Part shown: piece by piece, positions 1 through 5,616 of the stretch
Layout of the letters: every line of letters begins with the position of its first letter
Position numbering within the stretch: the stretch's first letter is position 1
Assembly (NCBI GenBank): GCA_023251215.1
Contig: JAHEZF010000087.1
Location: 1 to 6,943, forward strand
Origin: Sphingobacteriales bacterium
GTDB lineage: Bacteria > Bacteroidota > Bacteroidia > Chitinophagales > Chitinophagaceae
Direction of reading: 5' to 3'
DNA length: 6,943 nt
Program-made: the position numbers and the translations under genes
Notes under the pieces: generated by a model
Databases searched by the model: none
What the model was told of the DNA's origin: nothing
Seen by the model: the letters and a program-made list of their open reading frames with translations, nothing else

Positions 1-981
1 GTTTATTCAGCACAAATGTTCATGCGGATTTTAAAAGAAGCAGGCTTGCCGGGTGGAGTGATTAATTTAATTTTTGTTGATGGACCAACGATCGGTAGAA
101 TTTGTTTCAATCACCGTGATTTTGCTGGAGTGCATTTCACCGGCTCAACAGATGTCTTCAAAAATATGTGGGAAACGATCGGGAAAAATATGGCCACGTA
201 TAAATCGTATCCGAGAATAGTGGGAGAGACAGGCGGAAAAGATTTTGTGATTGCACATAAGAGTGCAGATGTGGATGTATTTGTAACAGCATTGCTTCGT
301 GGCGCATTTGAATTCCAGGGACAGAAATGCTCGGCTGCATCAAGAGCTTATATTCCTTCCAATCTTGCAGAAGAAGTAAAGAAGAAATTGATTGCGGGTG
401 TAAAGAGTTTCAGGATGGGCAGTCCGGAGGATTTTACCAACTTTATCAATGCCGTGATTGATGAGAAGAGTTTTGACAATATCAGACGCTATATTGATAA
501 TGCAAAGAAAGACCCTAAGGCAGAAATATGGGTGGGGGGAAAGTGCGACAAGAAAGAAGGGTATTTTATTCAGCCAACAGTTATTGAAGCAAAGACAGCA
601 AAGTATGTAACAATGTGTGAAGAGATCTTCGGACCGGTATTAACGGTATATGTTTATCCTGCGAACAGTTTTGAGAGAACTCTTGATCTGGTAAATGAAA
701 CTTCTCCTTACGCTTTGACGGGTTCTATCATTGCAAAGGACAGAACTGCAGTGGAAATGGCTACTGCAAAACTTCGTAATGCAGCCGGTAATTTTTATAT
801 CAACGATAAACCCACCGGCGCTGTCGTGGGACAACAACCATTTGGCGGAGCAAGAGCAAGCGGCACGAATGATAAGGCAGGAAGCATTTTAAATCTCTAC
901 CGCTGGTTGAGTGCAAGAACAATTAAAGAGACATTTAATCCGCCGACGGATTATATATACTCTTTTATGCTGGAAACATGA
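1..981 (+). CDS. pruA: 1-pyrroline-5-carboxylate dehydrogenase, 3' part (5' end outside window)
   Basis: This enzyme oxidises glutamate-gamma-semialdehyde (from P5C) to glutamate with NAD+, the second step of proline catabolism, in the cytoplasm. The frame is open from base 1 and reads VYSAQMFMRILKEAGLP, family-like, so the ATG at 16 is an internal Met and the gene is cut by the window edge. 326 residues are visible; family members have about 540, so roughly 215 N-terminal residues are missing. Counting the first codon of the window as residue 1, I see the NAD-site FTGST (46-50), the general-base Glu76 in GETGGKD, the catalytic Cys110 in GQKCSAASR, EEIFGPV (207-213) and the C-terminal FGGARASGT (281-289). 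All key aldehyde dehydrogenase residues in the visible part are intact. The stop is TGA at 979-981. No terminator is evident after it, and the next gene has its own promoter-like sequence. Confidence 0.95.
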   Translation, partial: VYSAQMFMRILKEAGLPGGVINLIFVDGPTIGRICFNHRDFAGVHFTGSTDVFKNMWETIGKNMATYKSYPRIVGETGGKDFVIAHKSADVDVFVTALLRGAFEFQGQKCSAASRAYIPSNLAEEVKKKLIAGVKSFRMGSPEDFTNFINAVIDEKSFDNIRRYIDNAKKDPKAEIWVGGKCDKKEGYFIQPTVIEAKTAKYVTMCEEIFGPVLTVYVYPANSFERTLDLVNETSPYALTGSIIAKDRTAVEMATAKLRNAAGNFYINDKPTGAVVGQQPFGGARASGTNDKAGSILNLYRWLSARTIKETFNPPTDYIYSFMLET

Positions 982-1003
982 CATTAATCATGAAAGAAAA
1001 TTA

Positions 1004-1033
1004 TTGATTTAATATCTTTAAACATTATCTTCA
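1004..1033 (+). promoter_or_regulatory. Bacteroidota-type promoter for the beta-barrel gene
   Basis: TTG at 1004-1006 and TATCTTCA at 1026-1033 are separated by 19 bp. This fits the -33 TTG / -7 TAnnTTTG arrangement known for Bacteroidota sigma factors, with TTCA in place of TTTG. Transcription would start near 1040 and leave a leader of about 30 nt before the ATG at 1070. It is the best-spaced promoter candidate upstream of a recognised gene in the window. It is sequence-based only. Confidence 0.5.
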
Positions 1034-1069
1034 CGAATTCGTTATTTTATTAAACCTAAATTTTGGATT

Positions 1070-1687
1070 ATGAAAAAAGTATTGTTATTAGCACTTGGTT
1101 TCTTTTGTCTGGCAATTACAAAATTGCAGGCCCAGAACGAAGATGCAGCCTGGGGAGGGCAGGGTACAACAGTTATTAATTTTGGTTATGGTGTAGGTAG
1201 TGTTTGGAAAACATTATTCAAGATTTCTGCGGGATTCACAGGAAGCAAAGTCACTGCTCTTGGACCGGTTGCAGCGGGTTTTGAATATGGGGTTTCCGAT
1301 AAAATTGGCGTAGGTATTCAGCTTGGGTACGGGAATGTAAAAAATGTATCTACAGATCCAGGTGGAAACTCTAACGGTGGCGATTTAATTACTACTGAAA
1401 AACTAAGTTCTTTTCAGGTTTTCGCCAGGGGAAATTATCACTTTGGTCAATCCGAAAAATTTGATCCATATCTGGGATTGGGACTTGGGTATGGTAATTT
1501 TAAGTATGAGATTTCTGATAATGATGCAAGTGCGTCTCCAGTCTTTGCGTTCGCTATACCTTCTGCATTTGTTTTTTCCGGAGCATTAGGGGCAAAATAT
1601 TATTTTGCAACCAATTTTGGTATTTATGCAGAGGTTGGTTATGTAACCGGCTCATATATCCAGGGAGGAATAGCTATCAAGTTCTGA
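1070..1687 (+). CDS. Small outer-membrane beta-barrel protein, exported
   Basis: A 205-residue protein with a clear Sec signal peptide: MKK, a hydrophobic stretch to about residue 16, and likely cleavage after Ala21 (KLQA|QNEDA). The mature part is rich in Gly, Tyr and Phe, with alternating hydrophobic strands such as AAGFEYGVSDKIGVGIQLGYG, FQVFARGNYHF, YLGLGLGYG and NFGIYAEVGYV. It ends in Phe (GGIAIKF), typical of barrels recognised by the BAM complex. It resembles the OmpW/OMP_b-brl-like 'porin family' proteins common in Bacteroidota; its substrate, if any, cannot be told from sequence. The length would suit an eight-stranded barrel. The stop is a tandem TGA TAA (1685-1690). The gene appears monocistronic, with a promoter-like sequence upstream and a terminator downstream. 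Confidence 0.85.
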   Translation: MKKVLLLALGFFCLAITKLQAQNEDAAWGGQGTTVINFGYGVGSVWKTLFKISAGFTGSKVTALGPVAAGFEYGVSDKIGVGIQLGYGNVKNVSTDPGGNSNGGDLITTEKLSSFQVFARGNYHFGQSEKFDPYLGLGLGYGNFKYEISDNDASASPVFAFAIPSAFVFSGALGAKYYFATNFGIYAEVGYVTGSYIQGGIAIKF

Positions 1688-1708
1688 TAAGGCAACATTT
1701 ATTTTTAT

Positions 1709-1740
1709 AAAACTGCCCAGGATTTCCGGGGTGGTTTTTT
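1709..1740 (+). terminator. Intrinsic terminator after the beta-barrel gene
   Basis: A-rich left arm AAAACTGCCC (1709-1718) pairs with GGGTGGTTTT (1729-1738): ten pairs including two G-U wobbles. Inside it, GG (1720-1721) can pair with CC (1726-1727) over an ATTT loop. The right arm runs into a T tract (1735-1740). It lies 21 bp after the TGA stop and upstream of the likely pyrR promoter, so it most probably ends the beta-barrel transcript rather than acting as a pyr attenuator. Confidence 0.75.
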
Positions 1741-1778
1741 ATTTTAAATACCTGATATCCTGATAATGTACTTACTAG

Positions 1779-1803
1779 TTTTCAAAAGCAGGGTGTAACT
1801 TCA
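1779..1803 (+). promoter_or_regulatory. Possible promoter of the pyrR-pyrB-coaD cluster
   Basis: TAACTTCA at 1796-1803 matches the TAnnTTC(A/G) box seen before other genes here. The -33 element is weak: TTTTC at 1779-1783, only 12 bp upstream instead of about 17-23. Transcription would begin close to 1810, giving a leader of only about 10 nt before the ATG at 1820, too short for an attenuator. Confidence 0.35.
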
Positions 1804-1819
1804 CTTCAAAATAACGTTA

Positions 1820-2329
1820 ATGCGTGTTATACTTTCACCGAAACAACTTTCTGAAACCGTCAATAAACTGGCTGACCAATTAAATAATAATCATAAAGAT
1901 TTGAATGATGTGGTATTTGTCGGTATTCAGCAGGGCGGAGTGGTGGTGGCCAATGATATTGTAGCTGCACTTCAGCAATTGCATCCTGCACAGAAAGTTC
2001 AGTACGGTCAACTGGATATTACTTTTTACAGGGATGATATCCGCAAAGAAGTTCTTGCGCCGGATACCATGAATATTCCTTTTGCCATTGAAAATAAAAC
2101 CGTGGTATTGATAGATGATGTGTTGTTTACCGGCCGGACGATTAAAGCAGCATTGGATGTACTGCTCGACTATGGCCGGCCCGCCAAAGTGGAATTGTGT
2201 GTGTTGATTGACAGAAAGGAGCACCGCCAATTTCCCATACAGGCCGATTATGTGGGTAAAACAGTACAAACAAATAAAACAGATAAAGTAAAACTGGTTA
2301 ATAAAGAAGTTGTACTGATTACTCAATAA
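1820..2329 (+). CDS. pyrR: PyrR-type pyrimidine regulator / uracil phosphoribosyltransferase
   Basis: A 169-residue type I phosphoribosyltransferase of the PyrR family. In Gram-positives PyrR binds pyr mRNA in response to UMP/PRPP and can also convert uracil plus PRPP to UMP. Visible motifs are DITFYRDD (66-73), the PRPP-binding loop VVLIDDVLFTGRT (95-107), and the C-terminal VLIDRKEHRQFPIQADYVGKT typical of PyrR. The length is near normal (about 180). The segment that aligns with the pyrophosphate loop IKTRG of Bacillus PyrR reads IQQGG (36-40), so the usual Arg is absent; several N-terminal basic residues of the Bacillus protein are also replaced. No PyrR-type attenuator is seen upstream. 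It starts the pyr cluster, 22 bp before pyrB, which supports a pyrimidine role; whether it binds RNA is open. No Shine-Dalgarno sequence is apparent. Confidence 0.88.
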   Translation: MRVILSPKQLSETVNKLADQLNNNHKDLNDVVFVGIQQGGVVVANDIVAALQQLHPAQKVQYGQLDITFYRDDIRKEVLAPDTMNIPFAIENKTVVLIDDVLFTGRTIKAALDVLLDYGRPAKVELCVLIDRKEHRQFPIQADYVGKTVQTNKTDKVKLVNKEVVLITQ

Positions 2330-2344
2330 TTTACTATAATTTCG
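2310..2344 (+). promoter_or_regulatory. Possible internal promoter for pyrB
   Basis: TTG at 2310-2312 and TAATTTCG at 2337-2344 are separated by 24 bp, slightly long for the Bacteroidota consensus. The -7-like box ends 7 bp before the pyrB ATG, so a transcript from it would be nearly leaderless. pyrB may equally be read through from pyrR. Confidence 0.3.
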
Positions 2345-2351
2345 TCTTTTA

Positions 2352-3287
2352 ATGCAACTATCCACAAGACATCTTCTCGGCATTAAAGACCTCACCCCAC
2401 CTGATATTTCACTTATTCTGAAAACGGCAGAGCAATTCAAAGAAGTTTTACAACGTCCGGTTAAGAAAGTTCCTTCGCTGCGTGATGTGACGATTGTAAA
2501 TCTTTTTTATGAAAGTTCCACCCGCACCCGGTTCTCTTTCGAGCTGGCGGAAAAAAGATTAAGCGCTGATGTTATTAATTTTTCTGCTTCTGCTTCCTCA
2601 ATATCAAAAGGCGAAACACTTTTAGATACGGTGAACAATATCTTATCCATGAAAGTGGATATGGTAGTTATGAGGCACAGCGCAAGCGGGGCGCCTCATT
2701 TTCTTGCACAGCATATTCCCGCTGCCATTATCAATGCAGGCGATGGGATCAATGAACATCCTACACAGGCTTTGCTGGATGCTTATTCCATTAAAGAAAA
2801 AACAGGGAAATTGAAAGGCAGAAAGGTGGCGATCATTGGCGACATTATGCACAGCCGGGTAGCATTAAGCAATATTTACCTGCTTACAAAAATGGGAGCC
2901 GGGGTTACTGTTTGCGGGCCGCCGACATTAATTCCAAAATATATTCGTGAAGCTCTGGGTGTAGAAGTGAATTATAACCTGAAAGAAACTTTAGAGTGGT
3001 GTGATGTGGCTAATGTGCTGAGGATACAACTGGAAAGACAGAACCAGGTTTTATTTTCTTCGCTTCGTGAATATAGTTTGGCTTACGGGATCAATAGAAA
3101 ATTGCTGGACAGCCTGAAAAAAGAAATAGTGATCATGCACCCGGGGCCGATAAACCGCGGTGTTGAAATAGACAGTGATGTAGCGGATAGCAAACAATCC
3201 ATAATTTTACAGCAGGTAGAAAATGGTGTGGCCGTAAGAATGGCGGTACTGTATCTTCTTTCAGGCAGAAGTCAAAAAAATAATTAA
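2352..3287 (+). CDS. pyrB: Aspartate carbamoyltransferase catalytic subunit
   Basis: It condenses carbamoyl phosphate with aspartate to N-carbamoyl-L-aspartate, the committed step of pyrimidine synthesis, in the cytoplasm. The 311 residues match the usual length of the catalytic chain. Visible motifs are the carbamoyl-phosphate site SSTRTR (55-60), the mobile loop SSISKGET with Lys86 (82-89), NEHPTQALLD (134-143), the GDIMHSRV segment (163-170) and the aspartate-binding MHPGPINRG (262-270). All expected catalytic residues are present. No regulatory chain (pyrI) or fused dihydroorotase is nearby, so it may be an unregulated trimer of the Bacillus kind (inference). It follows pyrR by 22 bp and precedes coaD by 10 bp. 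carA/carB, which often follow in pyr operons, are not in this window. Confidence 0.97.
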   Translation: MQLSTRHLLGIKDLTPPDISLILKTAEQFKEVLQRPVKKVPSLRDVTIVNLFYESSTRTRFSFELAEKRLSADVINFSASASSISKGETLLDTVNNILSMKVDMVVMRHSASGAPHFLAQHIPAAIINAGDGINEHPTQALLDAYSIKEKTGKLKGRKVAIIGDIMHSRVALSNIYLLTKMGAGVTVCGPPTLIPKYIREALGVEVNYNLKETLEWCDVANVLRIQLERQNQVLFSSLREYSLAYGINRKLLDSLKKEIVIMHPGPINRGVEIDSDVADSKQSIILQQVENGVAVRMAVLYLLSGRSQKNN

Positions 3288-3297
3288 TAAATTTTTC

Positions 3298-3768
3298 ATG
3301 CAAAGAATTTGTTTATTTCCCGGCACATTTGATCCCGTTACACTCGGCCATGTAGATATTATTGACAGGGCTCTGCCTTTGTTTGACAAAATAGTGGTGG
3401 GCATCGGTTTGAATACTTCGAAAGCTCCTATGTTCTCTGCTGAGAAACGGCAGCAATGGATCAAAGAAATTTATAAAAACGAGCCGAAGATTGAGGGAGC
3501 TGTTTATGAAGGATTGACTGTAGATTTTTGCAGGGCTATCGGCGCTAAATTCATTCTGAGAGGCATACGGTATGTCAGCGATTTTGAATTCGAGAAGACC
3601 ATTGCTGATGCTAACCGGACCATGGATAAGTCCATTGAAACAGTTTTCCTCACCGGTGAACCTAAATATACTTCGATCGCTTCTACCATTGTCCGGGATA
3701 TTATCCGGAATGGAGGAGATGCCAGTCATTTTTTACCGGATATTGTTTCTAAATCCCTTACAAAATAA
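3298..3768 (+). CDS. coaD: Phosphopantetheine adenylyltransferase
   Basis: It transfers AMP from ATP to 4'-phosphopantetheine, giving dephospho-CoA, the penultimate step of CoA synthesis, as a soluble (family: hexameric) enzyme. The 156-residue length is normal. The nucleotidyltransferase signature GTFDPVTLGH (9-18) carries Thr10 and His18. Lys42, Arg88 and Arg91 (LRGIR) sit at the same numbers as in E. coli CoaD. DFEFE, NRTM and SIASTIVRDI near the C-terminus match the ATP-binding region. It begins 10 bp after pyrB and ends 6 bp before the thioesterase gene, with no terminator on either side, so cotranscription is likely. It has no direct pyrimidine role; the link is probably positional. Confidence 0.97.
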   Translation: MQRICLFPGTFDPVTLGHVDIIDRALPLFDKIVVGIGLNTSKAPMFSAEKRQQWIKEIYKNEPKIEGAVYEGLTVDFCRAIGAKFILRGIRYVSDFEFEKTIADANRTMDKSIETVFLTGEPKYTSIASTIVRDIIRNGGDASHFLPDIVSKSLTK

Positions 3769-3774
3769 TCCCTG

Positions 3775-4206
3775 ATGTCCATTTGGTTTGATAAGGACTT
3801 GTCGCTTGAAAAAATAAAACCTCTTGGCAGGGATACGATGGGTGAATATCTCGGTATTGAATGGCTGGAAGTGGGAGAGAATTATATCAAAGCGAAGATG
3901 CCGGTTGATCATCGTACCATTCAGCCGTATGGGTTATTGCATGGCGGGGCATCCTGTGTGCTGGCTGAAACCATTGGCAGTGTGGCTTCGGCAATGGTGG
4001 TGGATCATTCAAAATTTTATTGCGTGGGGCTTGAGATCAATGCCAATCATCTTTGTGCTGTAAGACAGGGATATGTTACAGGCGTCGCCACCCCGTTGCA
4101 CTTAGGTTCCAGTACTCATGTGTGGGATATTAAAATTTATAATGAAGCTGAATTACTGGTTTGTGTAAGCAGGTTGACAGTAGCAATTTTGAAAAGGAAA
4201 GATTAA
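3775..4206 (+). CDS. Hotdog-fold acyl-CoA thioesterase, YdiI/MenI-like (PaaI family)
   Basis: A 143-residue hotdog thioesterase that hydrolyses an acyl- or aroyl-CoA. It closely resembles E. coli YdiI (MenI, 1,4-dihydroxy-2-naphthoyl-CoA thioesterase): IQPYGLLHGGASCVLAETIGS (49-69) contains Gln50, His56 and Glu65, which correspond to Gln48, His54 and the catalytic Glu63 of YdiI. GLEINANHL (85-93) and the later PLHLGSSTHVWDI segment also match. A role in menaquinone synthesis is plausible, because Bacteroidota use menaquinone, but no men gene is in view. A general housekeeping thioesterase is the alternative, so I give no symbol. The start is ATG at 3775, 6 bp after coaD. Its TAA stop overlaps the stop of the opposing NUDIX gene. 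Confidence 0.9.
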   Translation: MSIWFDKDLSLEKIKPLGRDTMGEYLGIEWLEVGENYIKAKMPVDHRTIQPYGLLHGGASCVLAETIGSVASAMVVDHSKFYCVGLEINANHLCAVRQGYVTGVATPLHLGSSTHVWDIKIYNEAELLVCVSRLTVAILKRKD

Positions 4207-4832
4207 GAAGGATTGAATGCAGCTTTTAAAACATCCGCAACAGATGGATAACTATTCAGCAGATAAACAGGTAGTTCTTCTTTTTTGGCCCACCTGATCT
4301 CAAGGATGCCTTCTTCTTTCTGGGGCGTAAATAGCTGATCACTTTTAGCTTTCATCATGAACCAATGTGATTCTTTTAAAATAAACCTCGTGCCTTCATG
4401 ATAGGTATGATAAGTAAGGGTGAGAAGTTTGCGCAGTTTCACTTTTTTGATCCCGGTTTCCTCTTCTACTTCCCGGATAGCACATGCTTCCAGCTTTTCG
4501 CTTTTATTTAGCTTGCCTTTTGGCAGATCCCACTTTCCCTTGCGGAATATCAGCAGGGCTTCATCTTTTTCATTCATGACCAAACCACCCGCTGCTCTGA
4601 TAAAAGTGAATTTTTTAAAAAACGACTTTTTCAGTTCATCAAGATTCTTGTTGAAAAAAACTCCGGCATGAACCTTAGGTTGCAGCATTTCATGGATCAT
4701 AGTTTTCACAGTATGCGAATTCAGCTCGTCAATAAATACAGTGTCATCATGATGAACATATGGCAGAATGTATGAGTCCACTGCATCACAGAGGAAAAGA
4801 GGTTTATCGTTAAAATAGATTTTGATATACAT
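4203..4832 (-). CDS. NUDIX hydrolase with an extra N-terminal domain
   Basis: A 209-residue cytoplasmic protein. The NUDIX box GX5EX7REUXEEXGU is perfect at residues 106-128, with Arg120, Glu121, Glu124 and Glu125 as the Mg2+-binding core; it is preceded by AAGGLVMNEKDEALLIFRKGKWDLPKG (80-106), a typical NUDIX first strand. Such enzymes cleave nucleoside diphosphates linked to another moiety; the substrate cannot be read from this sequence. The catalytic domain needs only about 130-140 residues, so residues 1-75 (starting MYIKIYFNDKPLFLCDAV) form an added region I cannot assign to a named family. The gene is convergent with the thioesterase (stops overlap by 4 bp) and divergent from pyrE. A GC-rich palindrome lies 8 bp upstream of its ATG. 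Confidence 0.92.
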   Translation of the reverse strand: MYIKIYFNDKPLFLCDAVDSYILPYVHHDDTVFIDELNSHTVKTMIHEMLQPKVHAGVFFNKNLDELKKSFFKKFTFIRAAGGLVMNEKDEALLIFRKGKWDLPKGKLNKSEKLEACAIREVEEETGIKKVKLRKLLTLTYHTYHEGTRFILKESHWFMMKAKSDQLFTPQKEEGILEIRWAKKEELPVYLLNSYPSVADVLKAAFNPS

Positions 4833-4840
4833 AATACCCC

Positions 4841-4858
4841 AAGCCCCTAAAGGGGCTT
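4841..4858. repeat. Perfect palindrome, REP-like, between NUDIX gene and pyrE
   Basis: AAGCCCCTAAAGGGGCTT is self-complementary over all 18 bases (8-bp arms around AA, or 7-bp arms with a TAAA loop). A second CCCC block lies just before it (4837-4840) and could compete for the GGGG. No T tract follows on either strand, and the flanking genes diverge, so it is not a terminator for them. Motifs of this CCCCTAAAGGGG kind recur in many Bacteroidota genomes as intergenic repeats, from general recollection. Confidence 0.6.
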
Positions 4859-4905
4859 TACAATTTATTTATAGCAAAGGCTTTTCTATAATTTTCACAT
4901 TTTTC

Positions 4906-4923
4906 CCGAAGGGATTCCTTCGG
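4906..4923. repeat. Second perfect inverted repeat upstream of pyrE
   Basis: CCGAAGG (4906-4912) and CCTTCGG (4917-4923) form a 7-bp stem over a GATT loop. It lies 37 bp upstream of the pyrE ATG, just before the candidate promoter. It could be a REP-type element like its neighbour or an operator for pyrE. No T tract follows it on the plus strand. Confidence 0.55.
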
Positions 4924-4930
4924 AACAAAT

Positions 4931-4955
4931 TTTGCTCATTTTCACATTACCTTCG
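4931..4955 (+). promoter_or_regulatory. Possible pyrE promoter giving a near-leaderless mRNA
   Basis: TACCTTCG at 4948-4955 fits TAnnTTTG with one change and ends 4 bp before the ATG at 4960. TTTG at 4931-4934 is 13 bp upstream, shorter than the usual 17-23; an alternative TTCG at 4919-4922 is 25 bp upstream. If the box is a real -7 element, transcription would begin at or next to the start codon. Confidence 0.4.
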
Positions 4956-4959
4956 TCGC

Positions 4960-5595
4960 ATGACCGATGCAAAGATCGTTGCCGAAAAACTTCTTCAAGT
5001 TAATGCAGTAAAATTAAATCCCGAACAACCATTTACATGGGCCAGCGGCTGGAAGAGCCCTATTTATTGCGATAATCGTAAAATTTTGTCCTTTCCTTTT
5101 ATCCGGGACTACATTAAGTCTGAAATGTGCAACCTGGTCTTTGAAAAATTTCCTGGTGCAGAACTATTGGCAGGGGTGGCTACTGCCGGTATTGCCTGGG
5201 GAGCAATGGTGGCTGACCAGTTGAAATTGCCCTATGTTTATGTTCGTCCCTGGCCAAAAGAACATGGGCTTGGCAACCAGATCGAAGGATTTTATGAAAG
5301 AGGACAAAAGACGGTAGTAATTGAAGACCTGGTATCCACCGGCAAAAGCAGCCTGCAGGTGGTTGATGTGTTGAAAGAGGCAGGACTGAAAGTGACTGGT
5401 ATGGTTTCAATTTTTACTTATGATTTTTCAGTTGCAACGGATGCAATTACCAAAGCATCATTACAATATTATTCTCTCACCAATTATCCGGCACTGATTG
5501 AACTGGCAGTGGAAAGAGGAATTGTTTCTGCAGATCAGCAGAGTGTTTTGTTAAAATGGAGGGACGATCCGGCTCATTGGAAGGGTGTTTCGTAA
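4960..5595 (+). CDS. pyrE: Orotate phosphoribosyltransferase
   Basis: It joins orotate to PRPP to give orotidine 5'-phosphate, the fifth step of pyrimidine synthesis. From ATG 4960 the protein is 211 residues, the usual size. The same frame is open from an ATG at 4822, but those extra 46 residues would be encoded by the palindromes and promoter-like DNA and look unlike OPRTase, so I reject them. Motifs are FTWASGWKSPIYCDNR (25-40), the catalytic loop RPWPKEHG (96-103) with Arg96, Lys100 and His102, and the PRPP-binding VVIEDLVSTGKSS (119-131). The Trp-Pro inside the catalytic loop is uncommon, but the residues aligned to E. coli Arg99, Lys103 and His105 are kept. The gene is separated from pyrR-pyrB by about 1.7 kb and an opposite-strand gene, so it is a separate transcription unit, possibly with the following HMA gene. 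Confidence 0.96.
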   Translation: MTDAKIVAEKLLQVNAVKLNPEQPFTWASGWKSPIYCDNRKILSFPFIRDYIKSEMCNLVFEKFPGAELLAGVATAGIAWGAMVADQLKLPYVYVRPWPKEHGLGNQIEGFYERGQKTVVIEDLVSTGKSSLQVVDVLKEAGLKVTGMVSIFTYDFSVATDAITKASLQYYSLTNYPALIELAVERGIVSADQQSVLLKWRDDPAHWKGVS

Positions 5596-5616
5596 TTTTA
5601 GTTCAATACTTACCTG

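Noticed and set aside
16..981. pruA starting at ATG 16
   Set aside because: The frame is open to base 1 and the residues before Met are family-like, so the gene is simply cut by the window edge.
977..992. CATGA/TCATG inverted repeat at the end of pruA as a terminator
   Set aside because: The stem is only 5 bp and no T tract follows.
1709..1740. The hairpin before pyrR as a PyrR-controlled attenuator
   Set aside because: It lies upstream of the likely pyrR promoter, just after the beta-barrel stop, and has the A-rich/T-rich arms of an ordinary intrinsic terminator; no alternative antiterminator pairing was seen.
1880..2440. A 186-codon minus-strand frame opposite pyrR and the start of pyrB
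   Set aside because: It lies antisense to two strongly recognised genes, is rich in Cys, His and Ile in a way typical of shadow frames, and shows no known motif.
3313..3729. A 138-codon minus-strand frame opposite coaD
   Set aside because: It is fully antisense to a conserved enzyme gene and has no recognisable domain.
4822..4959. A longer pyrE reading from ATG 4822, adding 46 residues
   Set aside because: The extra codons cover two palindromes and the promoter-like box, overlap the NUDIX start by 11 bp, and do not resemble orotate phosphoribosyltransferase; from 4960 the protein has the normal length.
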